The position numbers and the translations under genes were made by a program. From positions 335,001 through 399,000 of the forward strand of contig NZ_JAJNKB010000003.1 of assembly GCF_021533195.1 (NCBI RefSeq): a stretch of 64,000 bases of DNA, written 5' to 3'. The notes beneath the pieces were generated by a model, which worked only from the letters and a program-made list of their open reading frames with translations, ran no database searches and was not told where the DNA came from. Source of the DNA: Portibacter marinus (GTDB lineage: Bacteria; Bacteroidota; Bacteroidia; Chitinophagales; Saprospiraceae). Positions 1 to 7,779 of this stretch are shown here, in pieces (the first letter of the stretch is position 1; each line of letters starts with the position of its first letter).

Positions 1-1162
1 TTTCAGCTTCACTGTCAGGTAAATCAGGTGCAATGGGCATCAATAAAAATACATTTTCCATACCCTTGGGCGCAACGCTAGCGTCTGTTCGAGATGGTAC
101 ACATGCATAAAATAGGGGATCTCTGGGCCACCTTGGCTCTTCGTAAATATCAACAGCATGTTGATCAAAGTCCTTATCAAAGAAAAGATTATGATGTTTT
201 AGCCGATCTAACTTTTTGTTTATTCCCAAATAAAACAACAAACTTGACGGTGCCATTGCTCTATTGTCCCAATAGGTGGCATCGTACTTACGATAAGGTT
301 CATCTAGGAGGTGCTGCTCGATATGTCTGTAATCTGCCGAACCTACTACGAAATCGCAGGGAAAGTCTCCGTGATTGGTACGAACAGTATTCGCTTTATT
401 TTTATAAATGTCAATGTGACTGACTTCATGATCCAGCTTTATCTTCACCCCAAGCTCTTCTGCCAGTGAAACCATTCCTTCTATGATTTTATGCATTCCA
501 CCCATCGGATACCAAGTACCCAAAGCAAGATCTGCGTGATTCATGAGGCTATATAGTGCAGGTGTCTTCTGAGGGGTTGCTCCAAGAAATAAAACAGGAA
601 ACTCCAATAATTGAATTAATCTGTCATCCTTAAACAAGCTACGAACTTGCTTGCTTATAGAAGAAAACATTTGAAGACGAATAGCAGACTTCGCAATTCT
701 CAGATCCATAAATTCAGTGATGGAATGAGAAGGTTTCCAAACAAACTCCTCCATACCCACTTTATACTTGTAAGCTGCTTCATTCAGAAACTTCCTTAGC
801 TTGTCTGCACTTCCTTTCTCTATGGATTCAAACAGCTCATATAGATCATCAAGCTTTGCAGGAACTTCTAGCGTATCATCTTTATAATAAATTCTATAGG
901 AAGGATCAAGCCTAACCAAATCATAATAATCACTTACCTTCTTGCCAAATTTTGAAAAATAGTCTTCAAATACCTCTGGCATCCAATACCAACTTGGACC
1001 CATATCAAATGTAAATCCGTCCACCTCAAATTTCCTGGCTCTTCCCCCGGGACTACTATTTTTTTCCAGAATGGTTACGTCATACCCGTCATCAGCAAGA
1101 CAGCTGGCTGCTGCCAGTCCTGAAAAACCTGATCCGATGACGATGACTTTTTTCATTTTCAT
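1..1162 (-). CDS. crtI: CrtI-type phytoene desaturase family FAD oxidoreductase, cut by the left window edge
   Basis: The reading frame is open from the ATG at 1162 (a second in-frame ATG at 1156) to the window edge, so about 387 residues are present and the C-terminus is missing. The N-terminus reads MKKVIVIGSGFSGLAAA, a Rossmann dinucleotide-binding GxGxxG with the following acidic residue in ILEKN, then SPGGRARKFEVDGFTFDMGP, which is the classic CrtI signature. Later segments such as GTWYPMGGM and FYLGINKK also fit. In this family the enzyme introduces double bonds into phytoene-type carotenes at the membrane. A partner such as crtB would lie outside the window. CrtI paralogues include desaturases, ketolases (CrtO-like) and retinol-saturase-like proteins, so the exact substrate is not settled. 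Confidence 0.85.
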   Translation of the reverse strand, partial: MKMKKVIVIGSGFSGLAAASCLADDGYDVTILEKNSSPGGRARKFEVDGFTFDMGPSWYWMPEVFEDYFSKFGKKVSDYYDLVRLDPSYRIYYKDDTLEVPAKLDDLYELFESIEKGSADKLRKFLNEAAYKYKVGMEEFVWKPSHSITEFMDLRIAKSAIRLQMFSSISKQVRSLFKDDRLIQLLEFPVLFLGATPQKTPALYSLMNHADLALGTWYPMGGMHKIIEGMVSLAEELGVKIKLDHEVSHIDIYKNKANTVRTNHGDFPCDFVVGSADYRHIEQHLLDEPYRKYDATYWDNRAMAPSSLLFYLGINKKLDRLKHHNLFFDKDFDQHAVDIYEEPRWPRDPLFYACVPSRTDASVAPKGMENVFLLMPIAPDLPDSEAE

Positions 1163-1522
1163 GATTCTGAAGATTGTCCTCCAGGTGACCTTATTAACAA
1201 GGTAAGTAAGGATTTGTTCTTTTATGCCAATAAATGTGTAAAAATTACGCTTTGGTAGTGCTTTAACTTACCTGATATATTTTAAAGCACATAATGATAT
1301 TCCGCAGTAAAACATGGGTATGCAATATTTAACTAAAATGGTCTTGATTTTAACATTGGTCTCTGAAGAAGGTTACACAGCATCTTTATAAATGACACAC
1401 ATGTTTTTAGTCGAATCGTGCTGTCAATTAAAAACTGTTTGCACAATGGCTTGTCTTTTACCAAAAGAATAAATAGGTTGTTATATTTAAAGGTATTCAG
1501 ATAAATCATCAAAACTTATGAA
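1163..1522. other. Intergenic region between divergent crtI and GH43 genes
   Basis: A 360-base AT-rich divergent spacer. It should carry promoters for both flanking genes, but I see no convincing TTG/TAnnTTTG pair. A 25-codon ATG-initiated frame at 1314-1391 has no supporting features. No repeat or RNA structure was recognised. Confidence 0.5.
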
Positions 1523-2539
1523 ATGATAAAGTTTTTAACTTCTAGCCTATTATTCGCCCTTGCCTTTAACGCATTGGCACAAAATCATTCTTCAAATGGT
1601 AATCCCATCACCGACGAATGGTACGCCGATCCAGAAGGTGCTATTTTCGATAGTACTTATTGGATTTATCCTACTTATAGCGATGATTATGAAAAACAAC
1701 TTCACTTTGATGCCTTTTCGTCGAAGGACCTGATAAATTGGCAAAAACACGAAAGAATCATTGACACTTCGCAAATTTCCTGGCTCCGACAAGCACTTTG
1801 GGCTCCATCAATTATCGAAAAAAATGGAAGATATTGGCTTTTTTTCGGTGCCAATGATGTTCAGCGACCCAGTAGGAATGGTTACGACCCGAATAACGAT
1901 ATTAACCATTATGGAGGCATAGGTATTGCCGTAGCTGATCAGCCCGCTGGACCTTTTGAAGATTATTTGGGTAAGCCTCTAATTGACACATTTTATAATG
2001 ATGCGCAACCCATTGATCAATTTGTCTTTAAAGATGTAGATGGTACGCACTACTTTTTTTACGGAGGTTGGAGTCATTGCAATCTTGGCAAGTTGAATGA
2101 CGATTTTACAGGTTTTATTCCTTGGGAAGAGGGAAACTTATTTAAAGAAATTACACCTGAAGGTTATGTAGAGGGACCTTTTATGTTTTTAAGAGACGGT
2201 GTATACTATTTTATGTGGTCAGAAGGAGGTTGGACCAATGGGACATATCGCGTCGCGTACGCGATGGCTGAAAGTGCAACAGGACCTTATGAAAGAAAAG
2301 GTGTGATCCTGCAAACTTCTGAGGGTGATATCGCAACCGGTGCGGGTCACCACTCTGTCATCCAGCGACTGGATAATCATGAATACATCATGGTGTACCA
2401 CCGACGCCCTATCCCTAATGAGGACCGGGATCATCGGGTTATATGCCTGGATAAACTGGAGTTTAATTCAGATGGAACCATTAAGCCAGTTGTCATGACC
2501 TGGGAAGGCGTAGAAAAAGATACGCGTAATAATAATTGA
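1523..2539 (+). CDS. Secreted glycoside hydrolase family 43 protein (arabinosidase/xylosidase type)
   Basis: 338 residues with a signal peptide ending NALA|Q around residue 19, so it is periplasmic or exported. The five-bladed propeller pattern of GH43 is visible: the catalytic base in WYADPEG (Asp36), the blade motif LWAPSIIEKNGRYWLFF, an aspartate in FKDVDGTHYFFYGG that fits the pKa-modulating position, and a general acid Glu in VEGPFMFLRDGVYYFMWS. Family members cleave arabinan, arabinoxylan or related side chains. No T9SS tail or carbohydrate-binding module is present, and the length is that of a single catalytic domain. The ATG at 1523 is used because the ATG four bases upstream runs directly into TGA. 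The gene stands alone with no SusC/SusD pair beside it, so polysaccharide specificity cannot be inferred from context. Confidence 0.88.
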   Translation: MIKFLTSSLLFALAFNALAQNHSSNGNPITDEWYADPEGAIFDSTYWIYPTYSDDYEKQLHFDAFSSKDLINWQKHERIIDTSQISWLRQALWAPSIIEKNGRYWLFFGANDVQRPSRNGYDPNNDINHYGGIGIAVADQPAGPFEDYLGKPLIDTFYNDAQPIDQFVFKDVDGTHYFFYGGWSHCNLGKLNDDFTGFIPWEEGNLFKEITPEGYVEGPFMFLRDGVYYFMWSEGGWTNGTYRVAYAMAESATGPYERKGVILQTSEGDIATGAGHHSVIQRLDNHEYIMVYHRRPIPNEDRDHRVICLDKLEFNSDGTIKPVVMTWEGVEKDTRNNN

Positions 2540-2732
2540 TTTTGGTATAGGCATCGTTTTAGGAAATCAATGAAATGAACCTGTTTTCATGGGTATTTGA
2601 AGATTTGATCTTGAATGTTTGTTCAGCACTTAGTGATAAAACTCTTATATAATGAGTGTATTGAATATTCGCTTGATGAGATAAATAGTTTTGAGTACAG
2701 GTATGGGAGTGAAACGAAACCCATTGTGTAGG

Positions 2733-2804
2733 CTCGGACTAAAGCTAATGCTACGTAGACACAGACTGAAGTCAATGCTGTACAGGCTCAAGCTAAAGTC
2801 CGAG
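2733..2804. repeat. Intergenic inverted-repeat element with CTCGGACT / AGTCCGAG arms
   Basis: Eight-base arms CTCGGACT (2733-2740) and AGTCCGAG (2797-2804) enclose short degenerate repeats (ACTAAAGCTAATGCT, then ACTGAAGTCAATGCT). The same two arms occur at 54913-54950. It lies in the 276-base gap between GH43 and the convergent M14 gene, next to both gene ends. A 63-codon open frame across it (2691-2882) looks spurious. Confidence 0.5.
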
Positions 2805-2815
2805 GTACTGGATGA

Positions 2816-5431
2816 CTACCTGTTCAAGAAAAAAGCTGCATTCTGTAAAACCCTGCTCGGTCCTCTCCAAAACATCCTATAGTGTGGATTATCCAATAAG
2901 TAAACAATTCCACCTCGCCCCATAGGTAAAAACCCAACACTCGTATTTCCTGTCAATAGGTCAATGTTATCCTGATCTATAAATCCCGCAGACAGTATCT
3001 GATCACTCTCATCTGAATATCTTATAACAGAGTGAAGTGCCGAAGAAGGCTTCAACGCATCTGAACTGAACTTCAAGGTATAGACCGTAGGCTCCAGACC
3101 AAATCCGAGAGGATGACTAGTGTCTACTGTGCTGTTGACCGCTGTTCCCGGAATTCTCTTGTGCCCAAAATACTTTTCACGGTCTTCAAACGAGAGCGTG
3201 GCTACTTCTTTGGAGGTGTCTTTTTCCGGTGTGAGAAGCTCCACAGACGTCATCTTTGAATTATCCTTAGTCAAGAAAGATGCCGCTGACTCCTCTGCGA
3301 TGAGTATACCACCTGCTTGCACCCATTGTTTCCATTCCTTTTGATTTTCTTCATCCAACAATTGACCTAAACCTCCACCTCCTCCCGGTAGAATGATGAC
3401 ATCATAATCTCGAATGGTTGCTAACCCATAACGCTGACCAAACTTAGGCATTGCCGTTTCAGAAAGCACCTCAGTTCGAATACGCTCAATAGGATAGGCA
3501 GTCTCCTGATCAAAAAGAAAATAAATTTGACCAGAAGTATAGGTGTTGAATGGGGGACCAACCAACATTGCTACTTTATTGGCATTAATAGGGCGCATAC
3601 TATTGCTCGCAAGATCAATACCATCTTCTACTCTACCCGTTTGGTGTGTTATCATTTCAACATTTGCAGCCATCGCTACTTCATTTAAGTCATCTTGCAT
3701 ACGATCTCTGCGGTCCAGATTCCTACCTACAAGCAAAATCAATGTCCCGGGCATATTTACTTGACCATCTTTAGTGAAAGATTCTGTCGCAACTCTAACC
3801 CGATAACCCTTCTGAAGAAGCATGGATAGTGCCTTGGGAGCATGTCGCTGCTTCCAATCAATAGATACAGCATAGGTATAGTCATCTACTACAATAGATG
3901 GGCGGCCCTGGGTCATCTCCTCCAAGTCTTCTACATTATTGACATTAGAAAAAACCTCATAAGCTTCCAGATTATAAGCTATAGGTAATGACCAGCTCGA
4001 CATATCATACATGACTGAATCTTCAATTTCCATGGTCCTTCCCATCACGGAATGAATGAAGAGATGTTTATTTTGATCACCAGAAACAACGTAATCTCCT
4101 GATTGGAAAGATGTACTTTGGGAGGCTCCATTAGTATACGAGGTAGCCTGGATGTTTTGATCAGACTGTAGTCTGCCAACTTCTACACCATGATGATTCA
4201 AGATTCTTAAAAAATCGTCTAAATATGGGTTGCCGTTGTTTTTGACAACGTAGGCTTTTGCAGAGGCTTTAGAATTAGCAGGGTCATTTGCCTTTCGACT
4301 ATAGTCAATAAACATCTCTTTCCTTTCTGCGGCTTTGGCCAAAGTGGCGATAGAAGTTCTATAGTGATCGTAAACTCTTTGTTGCAAAGTAAGAATATAT
4401 CCATCATTAGATTCCACTGCCCGTCCCCCACTTATTCCACCTTGTTCCACTAACATGCCGATGGCTCCCAAAACACTTGGGTAGCTTGATCCATATCCCG
4501 GATAGAAAAAGTCAAATGCTTCACGTGTGAAATAATTGACTTTATATTCATTGAAAGCTTTAATGTTGGCTGTGCCAATGGTATCTGACAGTGGCTCATA
4601 GTCATCTGGAAGTAATTTATTCCTTGGTGTAGTTCCTGGCATGGTGAAATAATTCGAATTGTAACCCATTTCATGGTAGTCCGTATGCAAATGCGGCATC
4701 CATCTAAGGTATTCCGCTGTATGGCCACGAGATTCCGGATGTACTCCCCAAATCCAATCCCGGTTCAAGTCAAACCAATAGTGATTCGTTCTTCCATTGG
4801 GCCATGGTGCATAATGTTCCAGGTCACTGGGCTCCTTACCTAAAACGGATCGCTTGCTTCCCTTGTACCAATATACGTATCTGTCCCTTCCGTCGGGATT
4901 GATACATGGATAGATGATCGTTACTGCATTTTGCAGCATATTTAAAGTAGCCTCATCATTTGCTGCAGCCAATCTATAGATGACCTGCATCGCTGCTTCC
5001 GTTGAAGAAGTTTCATTGCCATGGATATTATAACTAAATGACATGAAAACAGGTGCATCTTCTATTGATACATCAGGATGATTGACAGGATCCATAATTC
5101 GAAGATTCGACTGTCTGATATCTTCTATATTTTGCATATTTTCTTCTGAGGATATGACTAAACGATACAACTTTCTGCCCTCATAAGTCTCACCATACTC
5201 CGCGATATCTACTCTTTCCGATAGCGAAGCTACCTCTTTAATATATTGTTCTACATGTGCATATAGAGTGAGTTCTTCCCCTAATTGATACCCAAGAAAA
5301 TCTGCAGGAGAGGGAATATCAGAACTATAATTTAAGTCGTCTTCAAATTTGAAACGGTCTGTAAGAAGTTGGTCCTGTGCAAAAAAAGTTGTGACGCACA
5401 TCAACAGTGCCATCATTAGCAATAGTCTCAT
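2816..5431 (-). CDS. Large secreted M14-family zinc carboxypeptidase
   Basis: 871 residues with an N-terminal signal peptide (hydrophobic stretch ending FFAQ near residue 19). The M14 zinc site is intact: NIHGNE gives His137 and Glu140, and HTDYHEMG gives His253. NPDGRDRY (about 179-185) and DLNRDW (221-226) are the substrate-binding region, and MLVEQGG is a candidate for the catalytic glutamate. After the peptidase domain (about 50-400) there are about 450 further residues, ending in a region with ILPGGGGGLGQLL and GILIAEE that resembles a class I glutamine-amidotransferase-like fold. Bacteroidota commonly encode such long M14 proteins for extracellular protein degradation. No T9SS tail is evident at the C-terminus (FFLNR), so it may be periplasmic. 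It reads towards the GH43 gene and shares no operon with it. Confidence 0.88.
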   Translation of the reverse strand: MRLLLMMALLMCVTTFFAQDQLLTDRFKFEDDLNYSSDIPSPADFLGYQLGEELTLYAHVEQYIKEVASLSERVDIAEYGETYEGRKLYRLVISSEENMQNIEDIRQSNLRIMDPVNHPDVSIEDAPVFMSFSYNIHGNETSSTEAAMQVIYRLAAANDEATLNMLQNAVTIIYPCINPDGRDRYVYWYKGSKRSVLGKEPSDLEHYAPWPNGRTNHYWFDLNRDWIWGVHPESRGHTAEYLRWMPHLHTDYHEMGYNSNYFTMPGTTPRNKLLPDDYEPLSDTIGTANIKAFNEYKVNYFTREAFDFFYPGYGSSYPSVLGAIGMLVEQGGISGGRAVESNDGYILTLQQRVYDHYRTSIATLAKAAERKEMFIDYSRKANDPANSKASAKAYVVKNNGNPYLDDFLRILNHHGVEVGRLQSDQNIQATSYTNGASQSTSFQSGDYVVSGDQNKHLFIHSVMGRTMEIEDSVMYDMSSWSLPIAYNLEAYEVFSNVNNVEDLEEMTQGRPSIVVDDYTYAVSIDWKQRHAPKALSMLLQKGYRVRVATESFTKDGQVNMPGTLILLVGRNLDRRDRMQDDLNEVAMAANVEMITHQTGRVEDGIDLASNSMRPINANKVAMLVGPPFNTYTSGQIYFLFDQETAYPIERIRTEVLSETAMPKFGQRYGLATIRDYDVIILPGGGGGLGQLLDEENQKEWKQWVQAGGILIAEESAASFLTKDNSKMTSVELLTPEKDTSKEVATLSFEDREKYFGHKRIPGTAVNSTVDTSHPLGFGLEPTVYTLKFSSDALKPSSALHSVIRYSDESDQILSAGFIDQDNIDLLTGNTSVGFLPMGRGGIVYLLDNPHYRMFWRGPSRVLQNAAFFLNR

Positions 5432-5474
5432 AAAAATTCAATTTTAGCAATCGCTAATATAAATGAATAAATCT

Positions 5475-6126
5475 TTAATTTCCTACAAGGATACCATTCG
5501 TAAAATCAGGCACATTAAATGTTGTACTGCCATCACCTACGCCGTAATAAGTACCAATGGTATTAAATAAGTCTTCATAGGTGGTTCTTGAAACAGCGCT
5601 AAGGTCTTAAGAGTATAACCGATGAAGGTAGGTCCAACATTTTGACCTACCACTGTACTATCATGCATGGCGAATACACCAATGGCCTCTTGTTTATCCC
5701 TGAAAGATTAGACACTTGAGAATCATTGCCAATGACCATATTTCGTTCTTCGAAGTTCAGGTTCTGCAATGCCTGAAATCCAAAGTCAGCATTAACACTT
5801 TGCGAAGTGACCATGCTCAGAGCATCCTCACCAGCATAAGTATTGTGAAAAATATCAAAGTGAACAACGTCGACCACCGGTTACCATTCATCGAAAGTAT
5901 AGTAGTAAAATGTTTTTGCTCCAGTATAATAGATTAGGGCACCTCCTACTTTCAAGGCTTTTTCTTAATCAGATATAAAGGAAACTAAAATTCCCTGATC
6001 ATTCGAAGGTAAGGCAATGTGCAGAGCTACATTGGGATGAGGGGTGTCGGTGTTTATGCCAATGATTTGGGCGTAACCAATATTAATTATCAAAAACAAA
6101 AATAGTATTAGAATATTAGCTCTCAT
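5475..6126 (-). pseudogene. Decayed phage-tail-collar-like secreted protein gene
   Basis: It begins at the ATG at 6126 with a good signal peptide (MRANILILFLFLIINIGYAQ) followed by IGINTDTPHPNVALHI, the usual N-terminus of Bacteroidota fibre-like proteins. The frame is then broken by TAA at 5965-5967 and TAA at 5881-5883. Coding continues in the same frame, shifts near 5690-5703 (giving KQEAIGVFAMHDSTVVGQN) and shifts again near 5595-5612. The last segment reads TYEDLFNTIGTYYGVGDGST then TFNVPDF, an unmistakable tail-collar domain, and ends at TAA 5475-5477. Two stops plus two frameshifts make sequencing error an unlikely explanation. Collar domains in bacteria occur in phage fibres and in exported structural proteins. 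It is the last gene of the minus-strand fibre cluster. Confidence 0.8.
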
Positions 6127-6237
6127 ATCCGTTCTCCTTCTATATATTATGAAATTATGAAGATTCACACTTTGGTTAAAAAAATGGTGCTAGCCTGGAA
6201 AAGAGAAATTTACATTACGATGGAGACCACTTCAGTA

Positions 6238-7110
6238 TCATATTCTGAAGCTTATTCCTGAAAGACTGATAAAAATAAAGCTACCGCTTTGCTCGCATGC
6301 GATGACACGTACCTCTCCTGTTGACAAAATGTCAATGCGGCAGCCAGTCGTACCTTGTCTTCCCTCAAAAAGATGCGCTTTTGCCGGTCTGTATCCTAGC
6401 GGAAGTGTGAAAATGGTTTGATTATTAATAACACCGGCAGCTCTTCCCGCAACCCCTTCAATAAATACTCTACCATTGTGTTTATAGTAGGACACGTCCT
6501 GAAATCCAGATCCATAGTGGGTATAGTTATTAGAAAAAGTAGTCACCAGAATTGAGCTTTCGGGTCCGTTGATGCTGGAAAGTGCTTGCCAGGACGCGTT
6601 ACCTTCGGCGTCTGAAAGTAAAATTCTATCCTGCCCTTCATTGCCATCCTCGAATCTAAGTGTACCATTGACATGTAGAGTAGCTGTTGGATTGGTTACT
6701 CCCACTCCTACACCACATACGCCCAGGTTGCATGGTTGTGTGGCTGAAGGTTTATCTTCCGAACAATAACAGTCATCTAATACTATCCCTTCTGTGCTCT
6801 CACAATAAACTTCACGTGTTTGAACACCATCTCCACATTCAACGGAACATGAAGACCAATCACCCACCACCCAAACATATTCACCTTCGGGCGCACAAGA
6901 CTGAATAGTAGCTGGTTTAGTGCTTGAATCACAGTTTATATCCGGCACTGTTTCCCCGTCACATTGGCAAATCACGTTCCTGGTTTGCATTTCAGACCCA
7001 CATTCACCCTCACAGGGCCCCCAGTCATCTGCTCTCCATTCACAAGCTTGACTGTAGGATTCTATATTGCTGATTAATAAAAGGATGGCGATTAGAGGTA
7101 AATATTTCAT
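6238..7110 (-). CDS. Secreted protein with two thrombospondin type-1 repeats and a fibre-like C-terminus
   Basis: 290 residues with a signal peptide (ISNIESYS|QA near residue 20). Residues 23-72 and 80-132 are two TSP1 repeats, each with six cysteines and the diagnostic pattern: WRADDWGPC then CGSEMQTRNVIC, and WVVGDWSSCSVECGDGVQTR. These are followed by VGVGVTNPTATLHVNGTL, the entry motif of fibre-like proteins, and a C-terminal region of about 100 residues (HYGSGFQDVSYYKHNGRVFI onward) resembling a phage fibre head. TSP1 repeats bind glycans and matrix proteins in animals; they are uncommon in bacteria. I infer a surface adhesin. It lies 208 bases downstream of the DUF2059 gene in the same orientation. 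Confidence 0.8.
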   Translation of the reverse strand: MKYLPLIAILLLISNIESYSQACEWRADDWGPCEGECGSEMQTRNVICQCDGETVPDINCDSSTKPATIQSCAPEGEYVWVVGDWSSCSVECGDGVQTREVYCESTEGIVLDDCYCSEDKPSATQPCNLGVCGVGVGVTNPTATLHVNGTLRFEDGNEGQDRILLSDAEGNASWQALSSINGPESSILVTTFSNNYTHYGSGFQDVSYYKHNGRVFIEGVAGRAAGVINNQTIFTLPLGYRPAKAHLFEGRQGTTGCRIDILSTGEVRVIACEQSGSFIFISLSGISFRI

Positions 7111-7318
7111 AATTAATGGGTTATACCTCTAAATATAAGTATATTTTATAATGTTGATTCAAAAAAAATACCCTGCAGCAGCCTTTAAGACATGATGTGT
7201 ATTTTGCCAATTGCATTCCGTTTTCACCTAGTTTTTTACTTTGACAACCAGGTTATGACAATCCAACCTCAATCTTCATTGATGATCTGATGGTCGACAA
7301 CAGGTAGGCTTCACCTTC

Positions 7319-7768
7319 TTAATTTTGCCTTAATTTCTCAGCAATATTCACCTTGAATTCTTCCATGTACTTCGTCATCATCAACTGATTAATTTCCTGG
7401 GTAATCAAAGGTTGCATTTGTCTAAATCGCTTACCTGTTTCACTACCATAAAAATCAATCAAATCTTGAATTTCATTTTCTGTCAAATACTTGGCATAAA
7501 TCACTTTCAAATCATTTTCGAGAAATCTGTGAACCAAATCTAAAGATTCTTCCCTCATCAATTTAATATTTGAGTCAGTCAGATTATCTCCGTATTTCTT
7601 GATTAGATTATCTAGTCCAACATTGATAAAAGCCTGGTATTGTTCTTCCGACCCTAAAATTTCCACCAATTCGTCAATCTTTTTTTCTTTAGAAGTTTTC
7701 TGAACGGGTGATTGTGACATTAGAAAACTAGCTGATAATAAAAATAAGCACAAAATTCTAAAAAGCAT
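7319..7768 (-). CDS. Secreted DUF2059-domain protein
   Basis: 149 residues with a signal peptide (LFLLSASFLMSQ). The body is helical and ends with the family core: AKYLTENEIQDLIDFYGSET followed by GKRFRQMQPLITQE, which matches the conserved motif of DUF2059, a small periplasmic family of unknown function. It starts 11 bases after the 1021-residue fibre gene ends, so the two are very probably co-transcribed with the small T9SS protein upstream of that. No catalytic residues are recognisable. A chaperone or assembly role for the neighbouring fibre is possible but is only inferred from position. Confidence 0.75.
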   Translation of the reverse strand: MLFRILCLFLLSASFLMSQSPVQKTSKEKKIDELVEILGSEEQYQAFINVGLDNLIKKYGDNLTDSNIKLMREESLDLVHRFLENDLKVIYAKYLTENEIQDLIDFYGSETGKRFRQMQPLITQEINQLMMTKYMEEFKVNIAEKLRQN

Positions 7769-7779
7769 ATTTCTTTCCT

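Noticed and set aside
94-423. 109-codon plus-strand frame near the left edge
   Set aside because: Antisense to the clearly recognisable CrtI-type gene.
1314-1391. 25-codon frame in the crtI/GH43 spacer
   Set aside because: No ribosome-binding or promoter support, no recognisable peptide feature and expected by chance in AT-rich DNA.
2691-2882. 63-codon frame in the GH43/M14 gap
   Set aside because: It covers the inverted-repeat element and runs into the M14 coding region in antisense; composition is unlike a protein.
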